A stretch of DNA of 64,000 nt. Source: Pseudomonas plecoglossicida NBRC 103162 = DSM 15088. Lineage in GTDB: Bacteria > Pseudomonadota > Gammaproteobacteria > Pseudomonadales > Pseudomonadaceae. The stretch spans positions 1 to 64,000 of the forward strand of contig NZ_BBIV01000024.1 of assembly GCF_000730665.1 (NCBI RefSeq), written 5' to 3'. Shown here in pieces: positions 25,606 to 38,900 of the stretch; position 1 is the first letter of the stretch; the number at the start of each line of letters is the position of its first letter. Under the pieces are notes generated by a model. That model was not told the DNA's origin. It saw only the letters and a list, made by a program, of their open reading frames with translations, and made no database searches. The position numbers and the translations under genes are program-made.

Positions 25606-27108
25606 ATGACCGACAAGCAAGCACTCCCCCAGCAGGACAGCGACCTGGTCGAGGTGGAAAACTTCGCCCCGCAGGCCTCGCTGCTCGACAGCATCATCTC
25701 GCAGAGCCGCGTGGCCCGCTCCGACACCGAGCGCAGCCGCACCCGCGACCTGATCGGCGAGCTGGTCAACCAGGTGCTCGAAGGCGAGATGACGCCGAGC
25801 AAGGACCTGATCGCCGTGCTCGACGCGCGCATCGCCGAAATCGACACGATGCTCTCCGAGCAGATGAACGAGATCATGCACGCCCGTGAGTTCCAGCAGC
25901 TGGAAGCCTCCTGGCGCGGCCTGAAGTACCAGGTCGACCAGACCGAGACCAGCACCACGCTGAAGATCCACCTGCTCAACGCCTCGAAGAAGGACCTGGT
26001 GCGCGACCTCAAGGCCGCCAGCGAATTCGACCAGAGCGCGCTGTTCAAGAAGGTCTACGAAGAAGAGTACGGCACCTTCGGTGGCGCGCCGTTCGGCATG
26101 CTGATCGGTGACTACGAGTTCAACCGCAACCCCGAAGACATGTACCTGCTCGAAGAGATCTCGCACGTGGCCGCCGCGGCCCACGCGCCGTTCATCTCGG
26201 CAGCCTCGCCCGAGCTGTTCGGCTGGGACTCGTTCACCGACATGTCCGGCCCGCGTGACCTGGCGAAGATCTTCGACACCGTCGAATACGCCAAGTGGAA
26301 GTCGTTCCGCGCCTCGGAAGACTCGCGCTATGTCGGCCTGACCCTGCCCCACGTGCTCGGCCGCCTGCCCTACGGCCCGGATACCACGCCGGTGGAGGAG
26401 TTCAACTTCGTCGAAAGCGTCGATGGCCGCGACCACAACAAGTACCTGTGGATGAACGCCGCCTACGCCCTGGGCACCCGTGTCACCGACGCGTTCTCGC
26501 GCTATGGCTGGTGCGTGGCGATCCGTGGCGTGGAAGGCGGTGGCCTGGTCGAAGGCCTGCCGACCCACACCTTCAAGACCGACGACGGCGAAATCGCCCT
26601 CAAGTGCCCGACCGAAATCGCCATCACCGACCGCCGCGAAAAAGAGCTGTCGGACCTGGGCTTCATCCCCCTGGTGCACTGCAAGGGCACCGACTACGCG
26701 GCGTTCTTCGGCACCCAGTCGGCGCAGAAGCAAAAGCAGTACAACACCGACATCGCCAACGCCAATGCACGCCTGTCGGCGCAGCTGCAGTACATCTTCG
26801 CCACCTCGCGCATCGCCCACTACATGAAGGCGATCATGCGCGACAAGATCGGCAGCTTCGCCTCGCGCATGGACGTCGAGCGCTTCCTCAACCAGTGGCT
26901 GGCCAGCTACGTGCTGCTCGACGACACCGCCAGCCAGGAGGCCAAGGCCAAGTTCCCGCTGCGCGAAGCCCGCGCCGAGGTGTTCGAAGTGCCTGGCAAG
27001 CCTGGCGTGTACAAGGCCGTGACCTACCTGCGCCCGCACTACCAGCTCGACGAACTGACCGCCTCGCTGCGCCTGGTCGCCGAACTGCCGCAAGGCGCCC
27101 GCGGCTGA
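25606..27108 (+). CDS. tssC: T6SS contractile sheath large subunit TssC
   Basis: A 500-aa TssC/VipB (EvpB) protein. Conserved stretches: QLEASWRGLKYQVDQTET, FGMLIGDYEFNR, PFISAASPELFGWDSF and, near the C-terminus, LNQWLASYVLLDDTA followed by ARAEVFEVPGKPG. It pairs with TssB to form the sheath. A GGAG Shine-Dalgarno stands 9 nt before the ATG. It is full-length for the family and codon usage is that of the chromosome. Confidence 0.97.
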   Translation: MTDKQALPQQDSDLVEVENFAPQASLLDSIISQSRVARSDTERSRTRDLIGELVNQVLEGEMTPSKDLIAVLDARIAEIDTMLSEQMNEIMHAREFQQLEASWRGLKYQVDQTETSTTLKIHLLNASKKDLVRDLKAASEFDQSALFKKVYEEEYGTFGGAPFGMLIGDYEFNRNPEDMYLLEEISHVAAAAHAPFISAASPELFGWDSFTDMSGPRDLAKIFDTVEYAKWKSFRASEDSRYVGLTLPHVLGRLPYGPDTTPVEEFNFVESVDGRDHNKYLWMNAAYALGTRVTDAFSRYGWCVAIRGVEGGGLVEGLPTHTFKTDDGEIALKCPTEIAITDRREKELSDLGFIPLVHCKGTDYAAFFGTQSAQKQKQYNTDIANANARLSAQLQYIFATSRIAHYMKAIMRDKIGSFASRMDVERFLNQWLASYVLLDDTASQEAKAKFPLREARAEVFEVPGKPGVYKAVTYLRPHYQLDELTASLRLVAELPQGARG

Positions 27109-27135
27109 CCGGCCACGTGTGTACAGGGATGACAC

Positions 27136-27618
27136 ATGAGTAACCAGGCCCGCCTGCTGCCTTCGCTGCTCGACCGACTGCTGGACGACCGTCCGTACCA
27201 GTCGGCCGAGCCTGCCGTGCAGCGCACCTGTTCGCTGGCCGAATACAAGGCGAGCATCGTCCGCGACCTGGAGGTACTGGTGAATACCCGCCAGTCCCTG
27301 ATCGCCGACGAACTCGGCGGCTTCAGCCAGCTCGGTGGCTCCATCCTTGAATACGGCATGCCCGACTTCATCAGCCGCAGCGTGCTCGACCCGCAGGATC
27401 GCCGGCTCATCCAGCAGCAGCTGGAGCGGGCGATCAGCACCGGCGACCGGCGTTTTCGCCGGGTCCGCGTACAACTGCTGGCCCAGCAGAACGGCCACCG
27501 CATGTTGACCTTCCGGGTAGACGCCGTGCTGCGTCTGCAGGACATCAGCCGCCAGGTGTCGTTCGACGCCGTGCTGCAGGTCAACACCCAGGAATACAAA
27601 GTGCAGAACCTCAACTGA
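27136..27618 (+). CDS. tssE: T6SS baseplate protein TssE
   Basis: A 160-aa gp25-like baseplate wedge protein. It has the N-terminal LLPSLLDRLLDD helix, SIVRDLEVLVNTRQ and the GSILEYGMPDF motif common in TssE, followed by a gp25-like beta region. It triggers sheath assembly at the baseplate. It starts 27 nt after tssC and its stop overlaps the tssF start by one base (TGATG). Confidence 0.93.
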   Translation: MSNQARLLPSLLDRLLDDRPYQSAEPAVQRTCSLAEYKASIVRDLEVLVNTRQSLIADELGGFSQLGGSILEYGMPDFISRSVLDPQDRRLIQQQLERAISTGDRRFRRVRVQLLAQQNGHRMLTFRVDAVLRLQDISRQVSFDAVLQVNTQEYKVQNLN

Positions 27619-29438
27619 TGCTCGACGAACTGCTGCCCTACTACGAAAAGGAACTGTCGCACCTGCGCTTCCTCGGCCAGGAGTTCGCTGCGCAGTACCC
27701 GAAAATCGCCTCGCGCCTGCTGATCGAGGGCGACAACTGCGAGGACCCGCACACCGAGCGCCTGATCGAGGCGTTCTCGTTCCTGTCGGCGCGGGTGCAT
27801 AAAAAGCTGGACGACGAGTTCCCGGAAATCGTCGAGTCGTTCCTCGAGGTGCTGTACCCGCACTACCTGCGCCCTACCCCGTCGATGTCGATCGCCGAGC
27901 TGAGCCTGGGCAAGCAGGAGAAAGTCACCGAGGCCTACCGCGTGGCCCGGCACACCGAGATGGTGGCCAATGCCGTCGAGGGCGTGGTGTGCAAGTTCCG
28001 CACCTGCTACCCGGTGGAGCTGTGGCCGATCGCCGTGCAACAGGCCTCGTTCGCCGAAATGGAACGCTCGGCCTTCAACGGCCACAGCGCCGACCTGGTG
28101 GCGCGCCTGCGCATTCGCCTGCAAGCCACCGGCGACGTGAAGTTCGGGCAAATGCAGATGGACCGGCTGCGCTTCTTCCTCGATGGCGAAGCGACGCTGA
28201 TGCTGCAGCTGTACGAACTGCTGTTCAACAACCTGGCCAAGGCCACCCTGAGTTTCCTGGACGAAGGCCGCCCGCGTGAAGTTGCCTTGCCACGCGATGC
28301 CCTGAAGGCCGTGGGCTATGCCCGCGACGAAGGCCTGGTGGACTACTCCGAGCGCTCGTTCCTGGGCTATCGCCTGCTGCACGAGTACTTCACCTTCCCC
28401 GACAAGTTCATGTTCTTCGACCTCTCGGGGTTTGCCCGCATCCTGCAGGGCAAGACCATCGAGCAAGTGGAGATCAACTTCTACTTCAACGACTACGACC
28501 TCAGCGAGCGCCTGGCGCGGCTGACCCAGAACATCGGGCGCAACAACTTCAAGCTCAACTGCACGCCGATCATCAACCTGTTCCGCCAGCAGGCCGAGCC
28601 GATCAAGCTCACCCACACCCAGCACGAATACCCGGTGACTCCGGACATCCGCCTGCACAACGCCGCCGAAGTGGTGTCGATCGACCGCGTGCGCCGGGTG
28701 CGCAAGCTCGGCGGCATCGACCAGGTCGGCACCTGCCAGCCGTTCTTCGAGCCGCGTGGCGAGCAGGACCCGCACAACAGCTTCTGGATCGCCCGCCGGC
28801 GCAACCAGGGCGACGCCACCGCCATGAGCATCCGCGTGGTCGACCGCGACCTTGAGCTGATCGACGGCAACAGCGACACCCTGAGCATCACCCTGACCTG
28901 CAGCAACCGCGACATCCCGCTGATGCTGCCGTTCGGTGGCGAGCATGGCGACTTCAACATCCCGGCCAACTCGGTGATCAAGGACATCCGCTGCCTGCGC
29001 AAGCCCACCGCCACGGTGCGCGTGCCGCTGGGCAAGGGCCTGATCTGGCGGTTGATCGCGCACCTGTCGCTCAACCACCTGTCGCTGGTCAGCCAGGGCC
29101 GCGAAGTGCTGCTGGAACTGCTGTCGCTGTACAACTACCGCAACGTCTCGGCCATCCGCAAACAGATCAACGGCATCAAGGCCATCAGCAGCGAGCCGAC
29201 GGTCGCCCGGATCGGCCACCCGCGGCCGAACTTCGTGCGCGGCGTGGGCATCACCCTGACCTTCGACGAAAGCCAGTTCACCGGCAGCGGCGTGTACCTG
29301 TTCGGCATGGTGCTGGACCACTTCTTCGGCCAGTACTGCTCGATGAACAGCTTCACCCAACTGACCCTGCGCACCCAACAACGAGAAAAGAGAGTCGTCC
29401 AATGGCCAGCACGTACTGGCGATCAGCCCCTGGTCTGA
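27618..29438 (+). CDS. tssF: T6SS baseplate protein TssF
   Basis: A 606-aa TssF (VasA/ImpG) baseplate wedge protein. The family start LLPYYEKELSHLRFLGQEFA, with FAAQYPKIASRLL soon after, and the later GISSEPTVARIGHP-type segment (KAISSEPTVARIGHPRP) are present. It acts with TssG, TssE and TssK around the VgrG spike. It overlaps tssE by one base and its 3' end overlaps the tssG start by 37 bases, indicating tight translational coupling. Confidence 0.95.
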   Translation: MLDELLPYYEKELSHLRFLGQEFAAQYPKIASRLLIEGDNCEDPHTERLIEAFSFLSARVHKKLDDEFPEIVESFLEVLYPHYLRPTPSMSIAELSLGKQEKVTEAYRVARHTEMVANAVEGVVCKFRTCYPVELWPIAVQQASFAEMERSAFNGHSADLVARLRIRLQATGDVKFGQMQMDRLRFFLDGEATLMLQLYELLFNNLAKATLSFLDEGRPREVALPRDALKAVGYARDEGLVDYSERSFLGYRLLHEYFTFPDKFMFFDLSGFARILQGKTIEQVEINFYFNDYDLSERLARLTQNIGRNNFKLNCTPIINLFRQQAEPIKLTHTQHEYPVTPDIRLHNAAEVVSIDRVRRVRKLGGIDQVGTCQPFFEPRGEQDPHNSFWIARRRNQGDATAMSIRVVDRDLELIDGNSDTLSITLTCSNRDIPLMLPFGGEHGDFNIPANSVIKDIRCLRKPTATVRVPLGKGLIWRLIAHLSLNHLSLVSQGREVLLELLSLYNYRNVSAIRKQINGIKAISSEPTVARIGHPRPNFVRGVGITLTFDESQFTGSGVYLFGMVLDHFFGQYCSMNSFTQLTLRTQQREKRVVQWPARTGDQPLV

Positions 29439-30468
29439 TCGATCAGGCCAGAGCCGAGCCGCACCGATTCGAATTCTTCCAATTGGTGCGTCTGCTTCGC
29501 CTGCACTACAGCCGCACCGGCCGCATGGACCTGGCAACGCGGCCGCACGAAGACCCGCTGCGTTTTCGCACCCAGCTGTCGCTGGCGTTCCCCGCCAGCG
29601 AAGTCAGCGACCTGCACTTCGAGCGCGAAGGCAAGGTGTCACCGGCCGGGCTGCCGCTGTCGGAAGTGCAGGTCACCTTCATGGGGCTGGTCGGGCCGTC
29701 CGGCGTGCTGCCGCGCCCTTATACCGAGCTGTTGCTGGAACGCCACGTGCAATACCGCGACGATGCCGCCCACGCGTTTCTCGACATCTTCTCGCACCGC
29801 ATGACCACGCTGTTCTACGAAGCGTGGCAGAAGTACAAGTTCCATATCGAGCACGAGCGCAACGGCACCTCGGGCTTCGACGGCTACCTGCTCAACCTGG
29901 TGGGCCTGGGGCCGCGTGCCCAGGCGCTGAAGTTCGAACAGCCACAACCGGTGCTGCGCCGCGAACTGTTCAGCTACTTCGCCGGCCTGCTCAGCCAGAA
30001 GCCGCGCAACGCGCTGAACCTCGAACGCATGCTCGGCTTCTATTTCGGCCTGCCGATCCAGGTCAGGCAGTTCGCTGGCCGCTGGCTCAACCTGCAGCCC
30101 GAGCAGTGCACCCAGCTGGGGCGCAAGAACGCCCAGCTCGGCCACAGCGCCGTGGCCGGCAACCGGGTGTGGGACTACCAGTCGAGCATCCGCATCGAAC
30201 TGGGCCCGTTGGCGCTGGCCGACTACCAGCGTTTCCAGCCGGGCACCGAGGACTACCGCAAGCTGGTCGAGCTGGTGCGCTTCTATATAGGTGCCGAACT
30301 CGACTTCGAAATCGCCCCTCGCCTCAAGCGCGAAGCGGTGCCGCGTGCCCAGCTGGGCCGCAGCGGCAACGTCGCCCTGGGCTGGCTGGGCTGGCTCAAA
30401 CGCCCTGGTCGCGACGCAGAACCTTCGCGTTGCGCCGTCTTCCACATTCCTTACGATGGGGTCGCCTT

Positions 30469-30472
<4 letters not shown>
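29402..30472 (+). CDS. tssG: T6SS baseplate protein TssG
   Basis: A 356-aa TssG (VasB/ImpH) protein with the conserved opening RFEFFQLVRLLRLHY, LSLAFPASEVSDL and VTFMGLVGPSGVLP. It forms the baseplate wedge with TssF. The ATG at 29402 lies within the end of tssF; a GAGAAAAGAGAG purine run precedes it. Its TGA overlaps the tssH start as GTGA. Confidence 0.95.
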
Positions 30473-33066
<2,594 letters not shown>

Positions 33067-33085
33067 ACCCGGAGGTCTTACCGTG

Positions 33086-33817
33086 ATGTACACCCCACAC
33101 CCCGCCTTCAAGCGCCTGACCGCCGCAGCCCTGCTGCTGGCACTGGCCGGCTGCGGCGTCAGCGACCGCATCGGCAAGCGCATGGAAGACAGCTGGGCGG
33201 CCGACATGCTGGCCGACAGCGAGAAGGTGATCCTCACCGCCGATGGCGGCAACCAGCTCAACCCTGGCGCCGACGGCAAGCCGCTGTCGGTGGTGATGCG
33301 GGTGTACCAGCTGACCGACCTCGAGCGCTTCGCCGCCAGCGACGCCGACACCCTCTGGGAGGCGCCGGAAAAAGCCCTGGGCAACACCCTGATCGACGCC
33401 CGCGAGCTCACCTTGCTGCCGGGCATCGGCCAGATCGACCAATGGCCACTGGCGCAAAGCACCCGCTACGTCGGCGTGGCGGCGTTCTTCCGCGATGAGC
33501 AGGATGCCCGCTGGAAGGTCGCCTTCGATGCCGACTCGCTGCGCAAGGACGGCATCTGGTTCTCCTCCGATGGCCTGCGGATTCTCGTCGACAACACCGA
33601 CATCACCGCCGTGCGCGGCATGGACGTGCTGAACAAGCCGCCCACCGCCGACCAGCTGGCGGCGGCCAGGCAGCAGCAATCGCAGCCGGCCGGCGCGCCA
33701 ACCCTGGGCGACAAGGTGCAGGACGCGGTGGTCGACAAGGCCGCCGACGCTGCCGGGCAGTCGGTCGGCAAGGCCATGGATTCAACCTTCAATTCACTAG
33801 TGGATAGCGTCAAATGA
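33086..33817 (+). CDS. tssJ: T6SS outer-membrane lipoprotein TssJ
   Basis: A 243-aa lipoprotein: signal peptide ending in the lipobox LAGC (Cys23), then a TssJ domain (VVMRVYQLTDLERF, then a LPGIGQIDQWPLAQ stretch typical of the family), and a C-terminal extension of about 70 residues rich in Ala/Gln/Asp not needed for the core fold. It anchors the TssJLM membrane complex in the outer membrane. GGAGG lies 7 nt before a GTG at 33083 and 10 nt before the ATG at 33086; either could be used. Its end overlaps tssK as ATGA. Confidence 0.92.
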   Translation: MYTPHPAFKRLTAAALLLALAGCGVSDRIGKRMEDSWAADMLADSEKVILTADGGNQLNPGADGKPLSVVMRVYQLTDLERFAASDADTLWEAPEKALGNTLIDARELTLLPGIGQIDQWPLAQSTRYVGVAAFFRDEQDARWKVAFDADSLRKDGIWFSSDGLRILVDNTDITAVRGMDVLNKPPTADQLAAARQQQSQPAGAPTLGDKVQDAVVDKAADAAGQSVGKAMDSTFNSLVDSVK

Positions 33818-35157
33818 GCAAGCAGAGCCGGGTGATGTGGTCGGAAGGCATGTTCCTGCTGCCCCAGCACTTCCAGTACCAGGATGAGTTCCACCAGCAC
33901 CAGCTGGCCGAGGCGACCCTGCGCGCAACCCCCTTCCATTGGGGCGTGCAGGCGCTGCAAGTGGACGAAGACGCCCTGGCCAACGGTTCGCTGCAGCTCA
34001 AGCGCCTGAAGCTGGTGTTTCCCGACGGCAGCCTGTACGACGCGCCGCAGCATGACCCGCTGCCGGCCGCGCGCGACCTCAAGGACCTGCTCAAGGCCAA
34101 CGACCTGAAGGTCTACGCCGCGCTCAAACTGCCCGAGCCGTTTGGCCTGAACTACGTCGAGGATGGCCAGGAACACAAGTCCGCACGGCGTTTTCGCAAG
34201 CAGTTCGATACCCTGCCCGACCTCAACGAAGGTGAGCTGGAGAACGAAATCACCAGCCTGCGCCTGAACGTGGTGCTGCTGGTCGATGGCGACAACCTCG
34301 ATGGCTACAGCCACTGCCCGCTGGCCAAGCTGACGCGCAACAGCATGGGCGGCTTCAACCTCGACCCGCACTTCGTCCACCCTACCCTGCACCTGGGCTG
34401 CCACGAGACCCTGGCGGGCATCGCCAAGCGCCTGCTCGGCGCGCTGCAGGCCAAGAGCAAGGCGTTGTCCGGCCGGCGCCGCGAGCGTGCCGACCAGATC
34501 GCCGAGTTCGGCTCCAGCGACGTCACCCTGTTCTGGCTGCTGAACACGGTCAACCGCGCCCACCCGCAGCTGGCTCACCTGCTGGCCCACCCGCGCCTGC
34601 ACCCGGAGCGCCTGTACCTGTTCCTTGCCGACCTGGCCGGCGGGCTGCTGACCTTCACCCTGGACACCCAGCTCAGCGACATTCCCGAATACGACCACCA
34701 CGACCCGGCGGCGTCGCTGGTGAAGCTCGACGAGATGATCCGGGTGATGCTCGACAACGTGGTGCCCAACCAGTGCATCGTCATCAAGCTGACCCAGACC
34801 AAACCGTCGTACTGGCAAGGCCAGCTGCACGATGTGCGCCTGGCCGAGGCCGACTTCTATGTCTCGGTGCACGCCGACATGCCCGGTGCCAGCCTGCTGG
34901 AGCTGGTGCCGCGGGCCGTCAAGGTCGGCTCGCCGGAAGACATCGAGGTGGTGGTCAACAGCGCCATGCCCGGCGTCACCCTCAACCATGCCGCGCGCCT
35001 GCCCAACGCGATCCCGGTGCGCCTGGACAACCAGTACTTCGCCATCGAGCCCCATGGCCATGTGTACGAGCGAATGATGAACGCCCAGACCATCTGTTTC
35101 TACGCGCCCAGCGCCTTTACCAACCTCAAGCTTGAACTGATGGCGGTGCTCAAATGA
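33814..35157 (+). CDS. tssK: T6SS baseplate protein TssK
   Basis: A 447-aa TssK (ImpJ/VasE) protein. The family opening VMWSEGMFLLPQHFQYQDEF is present and length is standard. TssK links the baseplate wedges to the TssJLM membrane complex through TssL and TssM. Both ends overlap neighbours by 4 bases (ATGA), so tssJ-tssK-tssL is one translationally coupled block. Confidence 0.96.
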   Translation: MSKQSRVMWSEGMFLLPQHFQYQDEFHQHQLAEATLRATPFHWGVQALQVDEDALANGSLQLKRLKLVFPDGSLYDAPQHDPLPAARDLKDLLKANDLKVYAALKLPEPFGLNYVEDGQEHKSARRFRKQFDTLPDLNEGELENEITSLRLNVVLLVDGDNLDGYSHCPLAKLTRNSMGGFNLDPHFVHPTLHLGCHETLAGIAKRLLGALQAKSKALSGRRRERADQIAEFGSSDVTLFWLLNTVNRAHPQLAHLLAHPRLHPERLYLFLADLAGGLLTFTLDTQLSDIPEYDHHDPAASLVKLDEMIRVMLDNVVPNQCIVIKLTQTKPSYWQGQLHDVRLAEADFYVSVHADMPGASLLELVPRAVKVGSPEDIEVVVNSAMPGVTLNHAARLPNAIPVRLDNQYFAIEPHGHVYERMMNAQTICFYAPSAFTNLKLELMAVLK

Positions 35158-35870
35158 CCGAAGCCGTACTGCAACAGGGCGCCGTCGCGGCCGCCAGTGA
35201 AAAACCGACCCTCAAGGACCTGGTCCAGGACTTCATCAGCATGGCGCTGATCGTGCGCAAGGGCCGCGAGGTGACCTCGGTGCCGGCCTTCGAGAGCAGC
35301 GTCGAGCGCTTCTTCGCCAACCTGGAGCGCGATGCGCGGTCGGCCAACTACAGCGTCGAGCAGGTCAAGGACACCCAGTACGCGCTGTGCGCCTTCCTCG
35401 ACGAAAGCGTGCTGCGCGCCAAGAACAACGCCCTGCGCCAGCACTTCGAGCTGCAACCGTTGCAGTTCCGCTACTTCGGCGTGCACCTGGCCGGTGAAGG
35501 TTTCTTCGAGAAGGTCGAGGCGCTGCGCGGCGACGTGAAGCAGAACCTCGACGTACTGGAGGTCTACCACCTGTGCCTGGCCCTGGGCTTCGAAGGCAAG
35601 TTCAGCCTCGGCCAGAAGGACCAGCTGCGCTACCTAGCCAACACCCTGGGCCAGGACATCGCCCGCTACCGCAAGCCGCCCAAGGCCCTGTCGCCGGACT
35701 GGGCCCTGCCCGACCAGGTGTCGCAGATGCTGCGCCACGAAGTGCCGCTGTGGGTGTACCTGGGGTTGATCGCACTGGTCTGTGTCGGCGTGTACCTGAC
35801 GCTCGACTGGTTGCTGGACAAGGACGTCGCCGCCCTTTCCGAACACATCCGCCAGCTGTTCAGTGCCTGA
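35154..35870 (+). CDS. tssL: T6SS inner-membrane protein TssL, short form
   Basis: A 238-aa TssL (DotU/ImpK). A cytoplasmic helical domain (residues about 20-190, with ALCAFLDESVL and YFGVHLAGEGFFEKVE) is followed by one C-terminal transmembrane helix (about 198-218) and a short tail. It lacks the periplasmic OmpA-like peptidoglycan-binding domain found on some TssL proteins. In this cluster that function is probably supplied by the separate TssM-like/OmpA protein at 40606. Confidence 0.95.
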   Translation: MTEAVLQQGAVAAASEKPTLKDLVQDFISMALIVRKGREVTSVPAFESSVERFFANLERDARSANYSVEQVKDTQYALCAFLDESVLRAKNNALRQHFELQPLQFRYFGVHLAGEGFFEKVEALRGDVKQNLDVLEVYHLCLALGFEGKFSLGQKDQLRYLANTLGQDIARYRKPPKALSPDWALPDQVSQMLRHEVPLWVYLGLIALVCVGVYLTLDWLLDKDVAALSEHIRQLFSA

Positions 35871-35900
35871 ACACCCTTCAGGTAGCCGAGTCAGGAAGAC

Positions 35901-38900
35901 ATGAAAACATTACTGCGTCTGTTGAAGAATTTCTGGGTGCTGCTGCCGCTGCTGTGGCTGGCGACCCTGTTGATCTGCTGGCTGGTGGCACCGATGGTGC
36001 CGTGGCTGCGCCACCATGTACCCGAAGCGCTGGCGATCGTCAGCGCCTGCTTCCTGCTGGTGATCGTGCTGCGCCAGTACCAGCGTATCCGTGCCGAACA
36101 CAACCTGGAGAACCTGCTGCAGATCGAGGTCGACCGCTCGTGGAACGCCACCGGCGAATTCCGCGACCAGCACGTGCTGCGCGAACGCCTCAAGCACGCC
36201 ATCGCCATGCTGCGCACCGACCGCTCCGCCGGCGGTGGCGGCAAGGCCGCGCTGTCGGACCTGCCCTGGTACCTGGTGCTCGGCATGTCGGCGGCCGGCA
36301 AGACCTCGCTGCTCACCCATTCGGGCCTGTCGGCCAGCATCGCCACCGCCAATGACAGCGAAAGCGGCACCCAGCACTGCGACTGGTACTTCAGCCCCGA
36401 CGCGGTGATGATCGACACCGCCGGCCGCTACCTGCGCGACGACCAGTCGGCCAGCGAGTTCGCGGCGTTCCTGCGCATGCTGCGCAAGCAGCGCGGCAAG
36501 GCGGCGATCAATGGCCTGGTGCTGGTGGTCAGCCTGCCGGAACTGCTGACCTCCAACAGCGAGGCGCGCGAAGCCTTGGCCGCCCAACTGGTGGCACGGG
36601 TCCAGGAATACGCCGAATGCCTGGACGCCAACCCGCCGATCTACCTGATGCTGAGCAAGACCGACCAGTTGCCGGGCTTCAGCCAGACCTTCGAGGGCCT
36701 TGACCTGCACCAGCGCCAGCAGCCGCTGGGAACGACCTTCGGCCTGAACGAGATCCGCAACCTGGGCCTGCACGCTGTACTCGAAACGCGCCTGAAGAAC
36801 CTGCAGGCCCACATCCGCCAGCATGTCGATGCGCAGAGGGTCAGCCTGGGCGCAGCGGCCGACAGCACCCTGATCAGCTTCCCGCAGTATTTCGCCGAAC
36901 TCGAAGGCGTGCTCGAGCAGTTCCTCGAACATTTCATCCGCAGCCAGCACGGCAGCGCGCCGCTGCTGTTGCGCGGCCTGTACTTCACCAGCGCCCTGCA
37001 GACCGACCAGCAGCTGGCCCCGGTGTACGAAGACACCATCGCCGACAGCTTCGCCCTGCAGGTCGCCCAGGACGAGGCGCCCCACACCGGCGAGAAACCG
37101 GCAGGCAACCGCAGCTTCTTCATTACCGACACCTTCCGCCGGGTGATCTTCCCGGACCGCGACCTCACCCTGTACCAGTCGCGCCTGGGCCGCCAGGCGG
37201 CGTTCAGCCCGCTGCTGCTGGGGATGGCCGCTGCCGCCGGGGTGGCGTTCATCGGCTGGCAGGCACTGTCGTTCGCCAACAACCGCCAGTGGCTGGACAG
37301 CCTGCGCGGGCAACTGGCCGAGATCGAGCAGTCGGCCGACCGCGAGCAGTTGCTGGCCGCGGGAAAAGGCCTGGAAGTGCTGCGCGAGCAGATGGCGACC
37401 GCCGAGGGCCATCGCCTGCAAGGCGTGCCGCTGCGCCTGAGTGCCGGCCTGTACCACGGCGAGGCGGTGCACCAGGTGGCGCGCAGCGCTTACCTGGCGC
37501 AACTGCGCAGCCAGGCCCTGGAGCCCATCGCACGTAACCTGCAGGTGCAGATGCGTGCCTTCAATACCTTCGCCAACGGCATCAATCAGGCGCTGGAATT
37601 CACCCCGGCACCGGCACCGAAGAAACGCAACGGCAAGCCACTGGCACCTCGGGTTGCCGCCAAGGCCCAGGCCGCGCTGGCCAACACCCGCGCCGGCGCC
37701 TATGCCGCCAAGGTCAACCTGGCCACCGCCAGCGATGCCGCCGAACTGTCGGCCACCACTGGTGGCCTGTCATTGTCGGAAGAAATGCTCGGGCGCCTGG
37801 ACGAACAGCAGGTCGCCTCGATCATCGACGCCTACAACACCCTCAAGCTGTACCTGCTGCTGACCGAGCCCCAGGCCCACCCGGAACCGGCCTTCGTCGC
37901 CGCCAGCCTGCCTCAGGCCTGGGCCAACGCCGCCACCGAGGGCACCCCGGCCGACGAGGGCGTCATCGCCGAGAACGCGCCGCTGTACGTGCAACTGCTG
38001 GAACAGGGCCAGGCCCCTTCGCTGCCACGTAACGAACAACTGATCGGCGAAACCCGGCAGAACCTCAAGTCGTTCATGATCTCCAGCTCGCTGGTCGACC
38101 GTGAATACCTGCGCCTGCAGCTGGAGTCGAGCCGCCAGTTCCCGGCCCTGAGCCTCAACGACCTGGTGCCGCAACCCGGCCGTGCACTGCTCTACGGCTC
38201 TGCCGGGGTGCCGGCGATCTACACCCGCCAGGGCTGGGAGACCTTCGTCAAGCCCGAGCTGATCAAGCTGGTGTCGGGCAACCTGCAGAACGAATCGGAC
38301 TGGGTGCTCGACGGCGAAGGCGGCGATGCCATCGTGCAAAAGGCCAACTTCGTGCGCGAGTTCATGACCCGCTACAAGCGCGACTACACCCAGGCCTGGT
38401 ACAAGATGGTCAGCAGCGTCGGCGTGCGTCACTTCGCCGACCTGGCCTCGGCCACCGAACAGCTGGGGCTGCACAGCGATGTGCAGAACTCGCCGGTGAA
38501 GAACCTGCTGGCCGCGGTCAACGACAACACCCAGTGGGACCTGCCGGTCAAGCATGAACTGCCGGCCACCGGCAACGCCCGGGTGGATGGCTTCTGGAGC
38601 AAGGTCTCCGGCCTGCTCGACGCCAAGGACGCCCTGCCCGATGCCGTGGCGCCCAGCCTGCCGGCGGTCGACGATGGCAGCCTGGCCAAGCGCTTCGAAC
38701 CGGTGGCGCGGGTGTTCGCCGAAAGCAATGCCGAAGGCGCCGACAGCACCATCATGGACCGCTACCTGGCCGCGCTGCGCAAGCTCAAGGTGCGCATGAA
38801 CAACATCCAGCGCTCCCAGGACGTCGGCAAGGGCAGCAAGCAGCTGATCGCCGAAACCCTGGAAGGCCAGCCGAGCGAAGTGACCACCGTGCGCAACTAC